From positions 13,242,833 through 13,304,832 of the forward strand of contig CM055107.1 in assembly GCA_029204225.1 (NCBI GenBank): DNA of 62,000 nucleotides, given 5' to 3'. The DNA is from Diphasiastrum complanatum (taxonomy: Eukaryota > Streptophyta > Lycopodiopsida > Lycopodiales > Lycopodiaceae). The translations under genes were made by a program, and so were the position numbers. A model generated the notes under the pieces. It worked only from the letters and a program-made list of their open reading frames with translations, had not been told where the DNA came from and ran no database searches. Positions 11,658-22,700 of this stretch are shown here, piece after piece. Each line of letters begins with the position of its first letter. Position 1 is the stretch's first letter.

Positions 11658-12250
11658 GCTCTAATACCATGTTGGAAGAAGGAATGTCGGTCGGATAATT
11701 CGAAGATTGTGAATGAACTATCGAGCACAGCGAAATAAGCCTTCTTTCCTAATGCATGACTTCGCCTATCAATATTTGAACAAAGCTATAATGACAGAAG
11801 TCACATTCAATCTTTTAGCAACTAATTTTGAAATCATTAGCACTAAAGTGATTTCATAGCCAAAACAATGATGTACTGAATATTGCAACGTTGAAGCATT
11901 CAACAAATCGGATGAAATAATAAGACATTTATCAGCTACAAATAACTACAGAGAAGCATACATTCTGACATGATACTGAATGCAATAAGAAGATATATTG
12001 ATTCAGTAAGTAGCATGTACAAATCAGATGATGAGAGCACAAAACAATAATGGATGAAATCGCGTACTCTAAGCTATCTCTGAGTAACTGAAAACTCTGT
12101 CTGATGCACTTCTGTTGATAAGCAGTAAGCGCGAATAGCAATACTCTAATAGAACTTTGAAAGAAAATTGAGCTATGTAAGTCTTTGATGATCAGCTATT
12201 TAAACTAAAGCAATTTAAGCATTTATTTAGTAAATAAGACATGTAATACG
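11658..12250 (-). repeat. Primer binding site and 5' LTR piece of another copia family
   Basis: GCTCTAATACCA at 11658-11669 is, on the minus strand, TGGTATTAGAGC, one base from the initiator tRNA-Met complement. An LTR starting TGTTGGAAG begins right after, at 11670. From about 11750 to 12200 it aligns with the LTR at 49607-50755: shared blocks include AATGCATGACT, GCCTATCAAT and GTTGATAAGCAGTA in the same order. It is cut off near 12250. This LTR does not match the one ending at 10788, so the interval 10.4-12.25 kb joins two elements. Confidence 0.7.
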
Positions 12251-12850
12251 GGACATATTGTAAGATGGCTACTTTTATTGACGGAATTTGATTTTCAAGT
12301 TGTGGTTTGAAAAGCTCTGGCCGACTGCATATCCAGAATCGAATCAACATAGTTAATACTAAAGTGGATGATGAACTACCAGATGTTGCGCTGTTCTATG
12401 TTGAAGCGGTACCTGAGAGGGCAGCCGATATTGTTGAATATCTGATGCTTGGCCAACCCAATGACTCCTTGACAAAATTACAAAAGAGACAATTGATTCT
12501 TAAGGCACAACCTTATCAATTGATTGCGGGACAATTATATCGTCGAGGAATGGATGCTATTTTGAGAAGATGTGTTTTGCCGCATGCAATTAGGATGTTG
12601 GTGGCCTACACTTCATAAAGATACAAAAAATTATATTCAGTTATGTGATGTTTGTCAACGAGCACGATGTCCTACAAAGCAAAGTTATGCTAGTAAAACT
12701 GACCAATATGCTCCAGCAACCATATGCCAAATTCCTTGACACGTCTATCGACAAATGGAAGAACAAGGATGGCATTCTCCTCGAGGCCATCAAGTGCCAG
12801 GAACAGTTGGGAGCTGCGTGTGCTTATTTTACAAAATACACTTTTACGTG
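12251..12850 (+). pseudogene. Ty3 (Tat/Athila-like) RNase H end and integrase zinc-binding domain
   Basis: The plus strand reads RWLLLLTEFDFQVVV then a stop and KALADCISRIES, the last block of a Ty3 RNase H. From 12307 comes a spacer and RRGMDAILRRCVLPHAIRML, and near 12620 KDTKNYIQLCDVCQRARCPT, the HHCC finger of integrase with its C-x-x-C. Sequence past 12720 loses similarity before the integrase core. It is a truncated, frameshifted element on the opposite strand to its neighbours. Confidence 0.7.
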
Positions 12851-13409
12851 AAAGGCACATCTGCTGAGGATCTCCCTCCAGATCTTTGCCATATTGGGAG
12901 AATCCTATGAAGGCTAACAAAATCTATACAATTGGGCCGACTTCATCTCCCGACAACTCATTATTGCCCTGCAGAAGAGAGCCCCAGCTATCTCCTTGGG
13001 CTATATTTTTGTTAATTTGGCTCGAAGTCAATCCTCAATTGACTTGCAGCTTGCTCTAGCTCCAAGGGATGCCGCTGCTAGCCAAGGCTATACACTATCA
13101 ACAGCTTCAGCCTCACCTTCTCCACAAGGTACTATGTTTCCTGAACGTCGCGTGAAGAGGAAACATGACAAGCCATCATAACTGGCTGATACCACAACAC
13201 TAGCAAAGAAGTCCAGAAACAAGATGACCGCTTGTAGACCACCTCCAGAGTTCGAGACGGAGTTAGGTATCCCACAGACGAAGACCACAAAGCTGACTCC
13301 AAGAAAGCAGAAAAAGCAAATGGCCAACTATGAAGATGTCCCTTCTAGCAGTGACGACAATGAGGATGAAGAGGAGGGCAGCCTCCAAATGAGACGTACC
13401 CAACAATGA
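12851..13409 (+). pseudogene. Unrecognised low-complexity ORF downstream of Ty3 integrase
   Basis: One frame stays open from about 12920 to 13409 except for a single TAA at 13179. It begins NLYNWADFISRQLIIALQ, continues through a proline/serine/alanine-rich middle and a basic KRKHDK patch, and ends in an acidic SSDDNEDEEEG tail. I do not recognise a family. Its position after Ty3 integrase suggests an extra retrotransposon ORF or gag-like protein. A purine-rich TTCAGGGGAGGGAGAGG at 13558-13574 could be that element's polypurine tract, with an LTR starting after it. Confidence 0.4.
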
Positions 13410-13641
13410 AGAACCACACCTGCTGCCTCCTCACCTCAACACCATATCCAGATCACTCATCAGTCCAATCACAGCTCGAAGCACCCGATCCTAATCAACA
13501 TCAGGATTCTTTCATGCTGTTAACTCACCTCTCATGCCCAACAGACACAGGCAAAAATTTCAGGGGAGGGAGAGGAGCATCTTTTTCTCGATAGGCAACA
13601 ACACTTCTCTTTCTAAACTTACAAGTTACGTACAAATGGAG
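13410..13641. other. Non-coding junction between two Ty3 elements
   Basis: Apart from the possible polypurine tract at 13558-13574, nothing is recognised. The segment lies between the + strand Ty3 remnant and the truncated LTR of the minus-strand chromovirus. Confidence 0.4.
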
Positions 13642-13718
13642 TAATAACCACATACAACTGGAGTGACCAGCTATCCATGTCAGGAATTATTCTGATTCCC
13701 TTATACAAGACATGGACA
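13642..13718 (-). repeat. Truncated 3' LTR of the chromovirus
   Basis: The 77 bases correspond to the last part (plus orientation) of the LTR at 19752-20234. Next to them, 13719-13740, is TAAAATTTTTTTCCCCTT, read on the minus strand as a purine tract AAGGGG followed by A/T. Confidence 0.75.
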
Positions 13719-13799
13719 TAAAATTTTTTTCCCCTTGATCCATTTCTATCTCTAGAAATGAAAACCAGGGAAATTCTTCTTTTTGCTTTTGACCCTCTC

Positions 13800-15002
13800 C
13801 CATGAATCATCATCCTCAGTCTATCCCTTCCACCTGATCAAGCACTTAGAGATAGAACGATTTCTCAATTGTTTATCTCTAGTACCTTTTCAGGGTCCAA
13901 AGGAGCACTAAGCGATGAGTCCTCCAATGGGTAAGATCTTCCTCTGAACCAACTACGTCACCTTTATGTAAACTTAATTTTAAATGGCTTACATGAAACA
14001 CAGGTGAGCTGTAGTCTTAATCTGAAGATCTAGTTTGTAAGCTAAAGAACCAATTTTTTTAATAATCCAAAACGGTCCACAATATCTCGTAGACAATTTA
14101 TAATGCTTCCATGTACTCATAGTCTTAGAATCCTTAGGTATCCTAAGATATACCCAGTCATCAACTTTAAAATCTCTGGGAGACCTCTTAAGATCGGCAT
14201 AGTGCTTAGCTCTATCTTGAGCACTACGGATACAATCATGGGCCACTTGCAACATTTTACGCATATCATGCAAGAAATCTGCAACTTTCAGGATCTTAAT
14301 AGACTTTGTCTCCACATTTATCGAAGATCTAGGTTGAAAACCGTCTATCAGCATAAACGGACTATAACCAATAGCAAAATGTTTTCTACTATTATAAGCA
14401 AACTCAATCAAAGGAATGTAATCTTCCCACTGAGATTGCCTGTGAGACAAATAAGTTCTCAACATATCCTCCATAGTCTGATTAGTTCTCCCAGTCTGGC
14501 TATCTGATTCAGTATAATCAGAAGAACTAAAACTAAGCGAGGTTTCAAGCTTATGGAATACATCTGACCAAAACTGACCTGTAAATTTAGGATCTCTATC
14601 ACTAACTATATCACTTGGCAGTCCATAAAGCCTAAATAATCTTTCCACAAAGATCTGGGCTAAATCCAAAGCCTTAGCAGTTGACTTGACTGGTATAAAA
14701 GTAGCTTACTTTGTCAACCTGTCCACCACAACCCAAATAGAATCATTTTGGCATTGGGTCTTTGGAAGTCCAACCACAAAATCCATAGATATACTTTTCC
14801 ATCGCTTCTGAGGGATATCTAGGAGATGTAACAACCCTCCAGTCTTTAAGCGTTCTGCTTTGGCTAACTGACAAGGTCTACACTTAACCACATAAGACTC
14901 GACAAATGGCTTGAGTTTCGGCCAATAAAACTCTCTTTTGACCAAGTCCAAATTCCCTGTGTATACCTGGATGACCTGCACAGAGAACGTCATGACACTC
15001 AT
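13800..15002 (-). pseudogene. Chromovirus integrase and chromodomain
   Basis: From the right: the integrase CRPCQLAKAERLK finger end and MDFVVGLPKT with the first Asp (14760-14800), an interruption, then IVSDRDPKFTGQFW with the second Asp (about 14590-14620). The expected GQTERTNQ block reads SQTGRTNQTME (about 14480-14510), so the catalytic Glu is replaced by Gly. The C-terminal part runs to 13989. A chromodomain (LRNRSISKCLIRWKG, about 13820-13890) follows with one stop. The integrase would be inactive even without the frameshifts. Confidence 0.85.
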
Positions 15003-16160
15003 AAAGAATCTTCTTCTTTAACTCATCATTTGCTGGTACACAGATTTTCCCATTTCAAAATAGTAACCCACCTCGGATAGAGAACTGTTCCGCTATCTTC
15101 TTATATTTCTTAGGAATCTGAGACCCCTATGAGTAAATCTCTATTCCATTCTCATTTTTTCCTGTCTCCACCATCTTCCAGATGAGACTAAAATGAGAAT
15201 CTGATTCACATTTTCCTCTCAGTGAAAGATATAGATTAGTGGAAATCTGGGTGAATGAAAATTCATTTGATTCACCAATCCGACTAAGCGCATCCGCAAC
15301 TTGGTTAGAACTATCCTTGACATATCGGATCTCATGATCAAATTCTTACATAAGCTCAGCCCAGCGAGCTTTACGCCCCCTTAGATCGTTCTAATTACAA
15401 AAGTACTTCAGAGGTTGGTGATATGTATACACTATAAACTGACTACCATAAAGGTAATGCCTCCAGGTTTTAAGTGCATGCATCACAACAAATAACTCTG
15501 AGTTGTATAACGCAACTGAGGCCCCGTGAGTTTCTTGCTTTCAAACACTATTGTCTATCATCTTGTAGAAGAACTGCCCCTATAGCCAAATCACTTGCGT
15601 CAATTTGCACGACGTAAGGTAAATCAGGATTCGCGATCTGTAAAACAGGAGCTGAAGCAACCATTTGCTTGAGTTTCTCAAAGCATTAGTTCAACTCATC
15701 ATTCCACTCAATAGACACGCTAGGTATGGACGAAAAAGATCATTCATCATCTATTGGAACGTAGATGGTGCATTCGTCAACCCAAAATGAAGCACGAGAA
15801 ATTCATAGTGATCGAATCTTGTCCGAAAGCCAGTCTTCTGCACATCATCCGGATGAATTCTAATCTGATGATATCTGGTTCTAAGATCTATCTTTGTGAA
15901 GTATTTAGCTCCACCTAATCTATCTACCAGATCATTTATACGAGGCAAAGGATATTTATTTTTAATAGTTACCTTATTCAACCCTTTGTAGTCCACACAC
16001 ATCATGAAGCCTCCATCTTTCTTCGCTTTTAGAAGACTACCGATCTAGACGACGGTATTCCATGAGGTAATTCTTCTGGAAATATTTCTTTAAATTCAGA
16101 CAATAACTTATTCTTCTCAATTTGCTCATGATCTAAGTCTACTGAGTTAAGAATATTTGA
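15003..16160 (-). pseudogene. Chromovirus RT and RNase H with internal deletion
   Basis: RT begins with [20 protein letters not shown] (about 15940-16000) and [11 protein letters not shown], then LTNAPSTFQ at 15751. After a stop and MMNDLFRPYLA (about 15720) the sequence jumps to RNase H (VLQIANPDLPYVVQIDASD, about 15580-15650). The palm segment with the catalytic Asp pair is absent, so RT was excised rather than just mutated. The N-terminal RT segment before VDYKG is also missing next to the protease end. Confidence 0.8.
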
Positions 16161-17698
16161 CAATTACAACTACTTAGATGCATTTCAGATAAATCCAAAA
16201 TTGGCTTAGCAAATAAAGAATAAGCTTCATACTGCGAATAAAATTTTTTCACTACATTAGCAAATGAACTCATCCGAGATGGATGTACAAAATTGTCTCC
16301 AAACAATGTAACTATTTTGTTACCCTCCTAAAAAGAAACATGCTTCTCAAAATCTATCTCAGGATGCTTATTAAATAACCACTCGTATCCTAGAATTATG
16401 TCCGTATGCGCTAAATCTAAAACATGGAAATCAATAAACTCTCTATAGTCCTGGATCCAGACTGGGAGCCTTGGAACTTTCACATCCCACATCTCCAACT
16501 CCACTCCTGAAGCTAGATATACTCGATATCTATGGCTATTGGCTTCAGTTTTGAGTCCGAGTCTCTACACAAGACCAGAGTTAATGAAATTATGAGTAGA
16601 TCCACTGTCCACTAAAATACTAACTTCATGTCCATTCACAGTGCCTTTCAAACGAAATAAATCATTTGGCAAAAATGAAGCAATACTGAAAGAACAATCA
16701 CAGTCACAATTAATTTTATTAATTTCCAGCTTAAGATTATCTTTACCTGGCATCTCAATCACTTGAGCAGCGCCTTTCTTTCGCTCCGGGCAGAATTTCA
16801 TAACATGTCCAGGCTGACTGCAATGGAAACAAACATTGGTCCTTCTAGCCTATTTCTGGGACTTCTTCTTCTTTTGTCTAAATTCAGATGCAGCTTGATC
16901 CAGTTCGTCAAAATATTTAGTTTTCTTATTCCCACGAATTCTTTTCTTCCCTATTTTTTGGCTGGGTCCGGATGATCCAGATGGATTAGCTTGTAACTGC
17001 TTCCTAGATGTCACTACCGTGGAGTCGTGAGCTTTCGCGACACGAACAATATCATCAAAGGTTTGAAGTACGTTACGCTTACACTCATTCTGATAATTTG
17101 CAGACAGACCTAAAATAAACTACCACAGTGCCAGTTTTGCGTCGAATGAGGGGACTTTATTCCATAAATCCATAAAATCTTGTAGGTATGAGTCCAAACT
17201 CCGAGTACCCATTTTGCAATTCACAAATCTTTGGTAAAAATCTGAGTCGTTCACAACCACAAACGACTTTTTGAACACCTCCTTAAACTCGTCCCATGTG
17301 ACAGGTTTAGGTTGCAAGTCACGCCACCACGACAAAGCTTTACCACGGAAGAATAGAATAACACTCTCTCTGTCTTGTCACCTACGAATCTCGGTGGGAT
17401 CTTTTTCTCCTCAGGAATTCCATGTGGATTCAAATAAGCGGTTCACTTGGTTAACCAGTCATCCACAATTTCAGGTTTCTTCTCTTTCTTCTCCTTCGAA
17501 AAAGGTTCAGGCTAAAAGTCCAAATTCGGAACAGACAAAAGCTCTCACTTGATTCAACAATACTTCCATTTGTTGATCATGTAAAGTGTTCCTGTTGTTT
17601 ATCTCACTAATCGCTTGGCTTAATGACTGGCAAATCTGCAGATAGGTAGGCATTGGCACTTGACCATTGAGAGTTGCATTTGCATTATCGTCTGCCAT
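16161..17698 (-). pseudogene. Chromovirus gag and protease
   Basis: Gag starts at the ATG ending at 17698 (MADDNANATLNGQ) and runs through a capsid-like region (LSWWRDLQPKPVTWDEFKE near 17290-17350; CKMGTRSLDSYLQDF near 17170-17220). A basic linker leads to a CCHC zinc knuckle CFHCSQPGHVMKFC (about 16785-16835). The protease follows with ILVDSGSTHNFI (about 16580-16620), the catalytic Asp in place. Stops occur after residue 63 and at several later points. Confidence 0.85.
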
Positions 17699-19738
17699 AT
17701 TGATTTTCTGACATGCAAAATTTGCCTAAATTAGTCGAGATCCAATCATCAACTAATAAGTGAAACGTTCAAAACCTTCATAACTGGCTGATATTATTCA
17801 GCAAGGTCTTTCACTCGTTTGTGCAAACTTTCGCAAAATCAATATCAGATCAAATTAAACAACAACAACTTTTTATGACCAAACACTAAAATTTACAAAA
17901 AAAACTGGGATTTTCAAAATCCGTTTGAAATGGATCAACTGTGAAAATCGATTAAAATGATCGATTTTGCAAAAACACGGGCACTGTCTCAAATTGGAAT
18001 CATTTCAAAAAATCCTGCATGCAACTAACTCGACATGCATAGAATTTCTCAAAAAAATGAATTTTTTTTCGTAAATGGCCTAGTTGCTAGGAAATCTGCT
18101 TTTTGATCTAGAATTGCCAAAAATAGCTACATGCAAGACTTCTACTGATCAAAATCACTGGTTACACATGCAACATGCATTTAAGCATGCATACAATCTA
18201 TCCATACATTTCCATCAACAAGAAAGCACTATACTGATTACAAGCATGCATGCATCAGAACTCTGAAATTTTACGGTTCCTTGAACCGTGGTGCGGTTCA
18301 CCTAAAAAATAAATTAATTAATCAATTAAATAATATCCTAATTTTCTCCCCCCAAAACCTCTCATAGCTCATTTTTTGACCCCTCTCTATAAAATAATAA
18401 TAATAATAATTAATTAATCAATTATGCCACGGTTCCCACGGTTTCCCCTAAAAAAAATGTGAACCGCATGGTTCATAGTATGGCTCTAAGAACCGTACTA
18501 AACCGTTAACGGTTCATTAATTCTATGTCTCTTACCACAAGATTTAACCTAGTTAAGGTTTTCCAAAACTACTAATACTATTTTATGTACTATAATTTTA
18601 GCTCAAAAATTGCCAAACTTCAGACGACCATAACTTTCTCTACATGACACCAAATTGGTCGCTGTAAAGCACAATACACAGGGAGAGTGGGTCTACAAGA
18701 CACTTGCCACATCACCCTGCCACCTTGGCATCACACTGTGAGCAGTAAATGCTTAAAAAAAAGGTAGGAGGGCGCACTTTTAAAGAGAGGAATCAGCCCA
18801 ATAAGCCTTGGATCAGAGGTTACAAGCACTCTACCAAGGTTCATTAGAGAGGCATAGAAGCTTCTAACAGGTCCAACAAGCAATCATAAGTTCAGATCAT
18901 GCAAAAAATGCCTTTTTGGCCTCCTTCAATAAGCAAAACTTCAATATGTTGGTGTCTAATGCACATCTATCCAAATTGGATGCATGATGGCCCAAATCAG
19001 AGGCAATCCAACATATCTTTCTTGAAACAAGAACCAACAGGTTCAGACCCCCAATTGAGAGGTATCATGCTCAAAAATCATAAAAAATACACTATTTTTT
19101 AGTGTTTTGAGCCCCCTAATGGTGTCGCTTAGGGACAGCTTCATTACATCTCTGGAAACGTTCATACCAAGTCTTGGCTGAGAATTTTGTGATCTACCCC
19201 AAAATTAGTCCAAAAATCATCAAAAAACCTTGTTTTTTGACCAATTTTGACCGAAATTTTTGGGAAAATCCACAAATTCGTGCAATCAGATCCAAATCCC
19301 TATAAATCCATTGCATTAAAGCACTAAAAGCTCTTATTCAAGTCAACCACCCCCAATTTGTGGTCCAAAATCACTATCTAGCCAACCTTTTGACTATTCA
19401 AACATCATGCAATCATTAAATTCCGTAATTAATGACTGTAAAACAATAAGTACAATATGGAAAATGTACTACACCAGATCCTATAACCAATTTCTTGCAA
19501 AAACCATCAATTCTAGATGAAAAAATTCACTAAATTAATAAAAAATCCTATGATTTCCATCAAAATTCATGGAGCAAATCCACAATCATGATCCTTAGGC
19601 TGAAAGTACACCAAGGATCTAAGAATCCACCTACTTGAAATTGAATTCCAACATCTGGAAGAAGAAGCAAAGAGCTACACCAAAAGAACTGCAAAGTCCA
19701 AGATCCTCAAGCTCCACTTCCTGGTAGATGTGATCCAA
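17699..19738 (-). other. Long leader of the chromovirus
   Basis: About 2 kb lie between the primer site and the gag start. No coding motif is visible. It holds a cluster of GGTTC/GAACC motifs and palindromes at 18270-18520. Either leaders are long in this family or another repeat has inserted; no LTR or target duplication marks such an insertion. Confidence 0.55.
18270..18520. promoter_or_regulatory. Cluster of AACCGT/ACGGTT palindromes
   Basis: ACGGTTC (18273-18279) and GAACCGT (18283-18289) form a hairpin with a 3-base loop. AACCGTTAACGGTT at 18501-18514 is a perfect 14-base palindrome. Further GGTTC, GAACC and CACGGTT copies lie between. The AACGG core resembles plant MYB-type sites, but no promoter is identified nearby. 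Confidence 0.4.
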
Positions 19739-19750
19739 GCTCTGATACCA
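19739..19750 (-). other. Primer binding site (initiator tRNA-Met)
   Basis: GCTCTGATACCA on the plus strand is TGGTATCAGAGC on the minus strand, a 12-base complement to the 3' end of initiator tRNA-Met. It lies one base from the LTR end. Confidence 0.9.
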
Positions 19751-19751
19751 C

Positions 19752-20234
19752 TATAAGAACTACCAAGTGAAGATCTTCAGGATTCCAATCACATGCAAAC
19801 CAAAAGGACATTTGTGGAGCATGAACCACCCAACCAATATGGAGAGGCTAGTCAATATCCTAGTCAATCCACCCCCAAGCCACAGTGAAGAACACAAGAG
19901 AGGAGAGGAGAAACTGACTCAAGAATCACAATTCACAATAGGAGGATGGGTGAGTTTCCACTAGACTTCTTCTCCTCAAGAGAGAGAAAATATTCACTTC
20001 AGGATCTCCATGCAACCTAAATTGAGCTACTGACCTCCTATTCTTGCATTAAAGCAGTCTTCACCATGCATGTGCTCCTATGTCCAATTATAGGTCTGGA
20101 CCCTCATATGATTATTGATTATTTAATACGACCACGTTCGGAATGACGTAGCATAACTAATAACCACATACAACTGGAGTGATTGGCTATCCACGTCAGG
20201 AATTATTCTGATTCCCTTGTACAGGACATGGACA
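19752..20234 (-). repeat. 5' LTR of the chromovirus (483 bases)
   Basis: On the minus strand it starts TGTCCATGTCC and ends CTTATA, one base before the primer site. The expected terminal CA reads TA, probably a C-to-T change. The right portion matches the LTR stub at 13642-13718. Confidence 0.75.
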
Positions 20235-20993
20235 TAGCAATTGCAAATTAGCTAACTATACTTCCAGTAAGATCCTTGACATAAATGCACCTAGATTTAG
20301 TTAGACTGAACTTGTCTTGATTGACTCAAGTGTGAACTTGTAGAAAGCTAGTCAAGTGGAAAATTGCCCCTTGGCATCATTTTATTAATTGGACAAGCAT
20401 TCCCATGTGAATGAGACATGGTTCCCACGTGTGAGAGGATGTTACCACATGTGGAAAGATCAGTAGCTTATCATAGGAGTAAATCTTGTAAGTTCCTATA
20501 AGTTAGGAAAATCACCACAAATGAAGCAAAATCATGGTGAGGAGTCAAAGAGGTGGGGGCTTATGGTTGATATAGATGATGTGGCATTTCCCACACATGT
20601 CATACCAGATGAGTAAGCATACCAGTCGAAATGTACTTGATCTATATAGATCATCATTGTCAATAATCCAATCTTAATGAGAGATCTTGATTTTGAGGCA
20701 ATACCTTGTTATTTTCACTATTTGCGTTGTGATTTCTTACATTGAATGCTTTAAATAGGTAATGATCTTCAATCTCTACTCATTGTCCGTACATTGACAA
20801 ATTTTCACACATGTGAGGCCGCTCTTGAGCTGTTTTGATCATCTGTCAAGTTGTTCTTGCTAGTTAGATCAATTTTTGTTCTAGATCTAAACCTAGACAT
20901 TCGAATTGAGATTGATCTAACTAATTAGCACCCAACACCTCTTGTGGATCGATTGTAGATCCAATTAAGATCCAAAATTTACTAAATTCAACA

Positions 20994-21030
<37 letters not shown>

Positions 21031-22650
21031 CCCCATTCTCATTAGTGAAACTGATCAACATCACCATGAAAACTTGTCTACCTAAATAGTACTTACTAGA
21101 GTAAGACTCAACATAACTCTAGATAAGTGGTAGCTCAACTATGACTTAAGCTGGAGTTGAATTTAGTAATAATCAATGCACAACTAGTGGCAGATATCAT
21201 AAGCAAGAGTTAACTCCTTAGCAAGTAGCAAGGGTTGTGGTTATACATACTTGAGCATGACAACATTATTTCTATTGCTCACTTTTGCCATAGACAAGAT
21301 GTTGAGATCAATGGATCATCTAGCCTTGGGACAAAGCAACTTGATAATAGCAAAACTAGGCCCACAACTAGCTGCTCACATAATTTTACTATGATTAGGA
21401 TAAAAATATATATATTAAAGGGCTTGATTATGTATCCTGAGTATCATGTTTTCTCATTTGATAGGAGAGAGTGTGTGAGTGATATTCTCCTCCTTTGCTT
21501 CTCACGCGAAGGCTTGGTAAGAGTGAGAGAGTAAGACAGAATGATCAAATTCTATTGAATATTTCCTTTTATTATTGTTAGATTTACAAGTTGGATGTGT
21601 TCTCCATCAATAATCTTGCATTTACCATGCTCCATTTGAATTATATATGCCATTTTAGATAGTATGCTACTCTTTTTAGCTCTTTAAATCATGAAACCAT
21701 GCATTATATCAATTTTTGAGAAGATAGAGAGTGAGAGCTATGGACTACACAACTAACTTAAAAAATCTACATTTTTTTTTTTTGGTGTCAAATTGCTACT
21801 AGTTTAGGATTGTTGTCATGTGCCAAACCCAATCGAATAGCAATAATTATGAAACTAAAGCCACAGTAAAAAAAAGAACAAGACATTCATGTTGATATAG
21901 CCATAAAACACAAGTCACAAATACAGCTCCATGAAATCATCAGTAGAATTAAGGAATGGAAGGAAATAAATACAAAATGGGGATGGAATTCATGTGGATT
22001 TGGCACATGAGACCTAGCAAGCTCTATTCCCAAGGCTCACATTCACAAAGAGTAAGCCCTCTTATTTGCAAATGAGGCAAGAGATCCTTCAAAATGATGT
22101 CTCTTGCTTACTTATAGACAAATCCCCTAACTTAATTAAACATGACTATCTTGAAGGATAATTAGCCATTGTTAAGTGTTATGAGGTGTACTTTGGGCCC
22201 TTGTTGGCCTATTATCTCTATTTAAGTACTTTGGAGGGCCTAAAGAGTGAATCACCTTTTTCTTAAGGCTAATAGCTCCTCTTGGGCCTAACAAATCTTC
22301 CACTGGATATTATAATGCGTTGATAAGCAATGATGTATTAAAAGTACATGACATGGATTTAGATATAAAAGAGAACATTAGGCTCCATATCTTAGGTAGG
22401 CTTGTTGCTTGTCAAAATCCTTGGATATTAAAGATCAATCTCTTTGAAAAGAAGACCTTGGATTATATACTACCTTTGGGAGTTGGAAGGTTAGCATTCT
22501 TGCGTGCTCAAATGCGAAGCCAAGATTGAAGCAAAATGCAAAGCGAGGGGCAGCCAGTCATTGGCATTAGTCTTTGAAAACTCATTCTACTGAAAAGCAA
22601 AGCCTGCAGGATTCGTAGCAGGGTCTTGTTGGCCAACAAGGAGGCTTCAC
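20235..22650. other. Non-coding stretch with (TG)n tract
   Basis: No gene is recognised. A (TG)n run of about 17 units lies at 20995-21029. The ORF-like stretch at 22320-22529 has no motif. The last part (22500-22700) may be the 5' leader of the LINE that follows. Confidence 0.5.
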
Positions 22651-22700
22651 ACTAATTTTTGGAATCTTCAGAGGCTGCGGCTGGAACTTTACCTGTCAAT

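Larger units (their letters stand above)
13642..20234 (-). mobile_element. Degenerate chromovirus (Ty3), minus strand
   Basis: In sense order, right to left: 5' LTR 19752-20234, primer site 19739-19750, a 2-kb leader, gag, protease, RT, RNase H, integrase, chromodomain, polypurine tract, and a 77-base stub of the 3' LTR at 13642-13718. The stub and the 5' LTR share TAATAACCAC through GACATGGACA with six differences I can see. No target duplication can be tested because the left LTR is cut. Confidence 0.85.

Noticed and set aside
22320-22529. 69-codon ORF upstream of the LINE
   Set aside because: No motif, no in-frame link to the LINE frame (a TAA at 22653 separates them).
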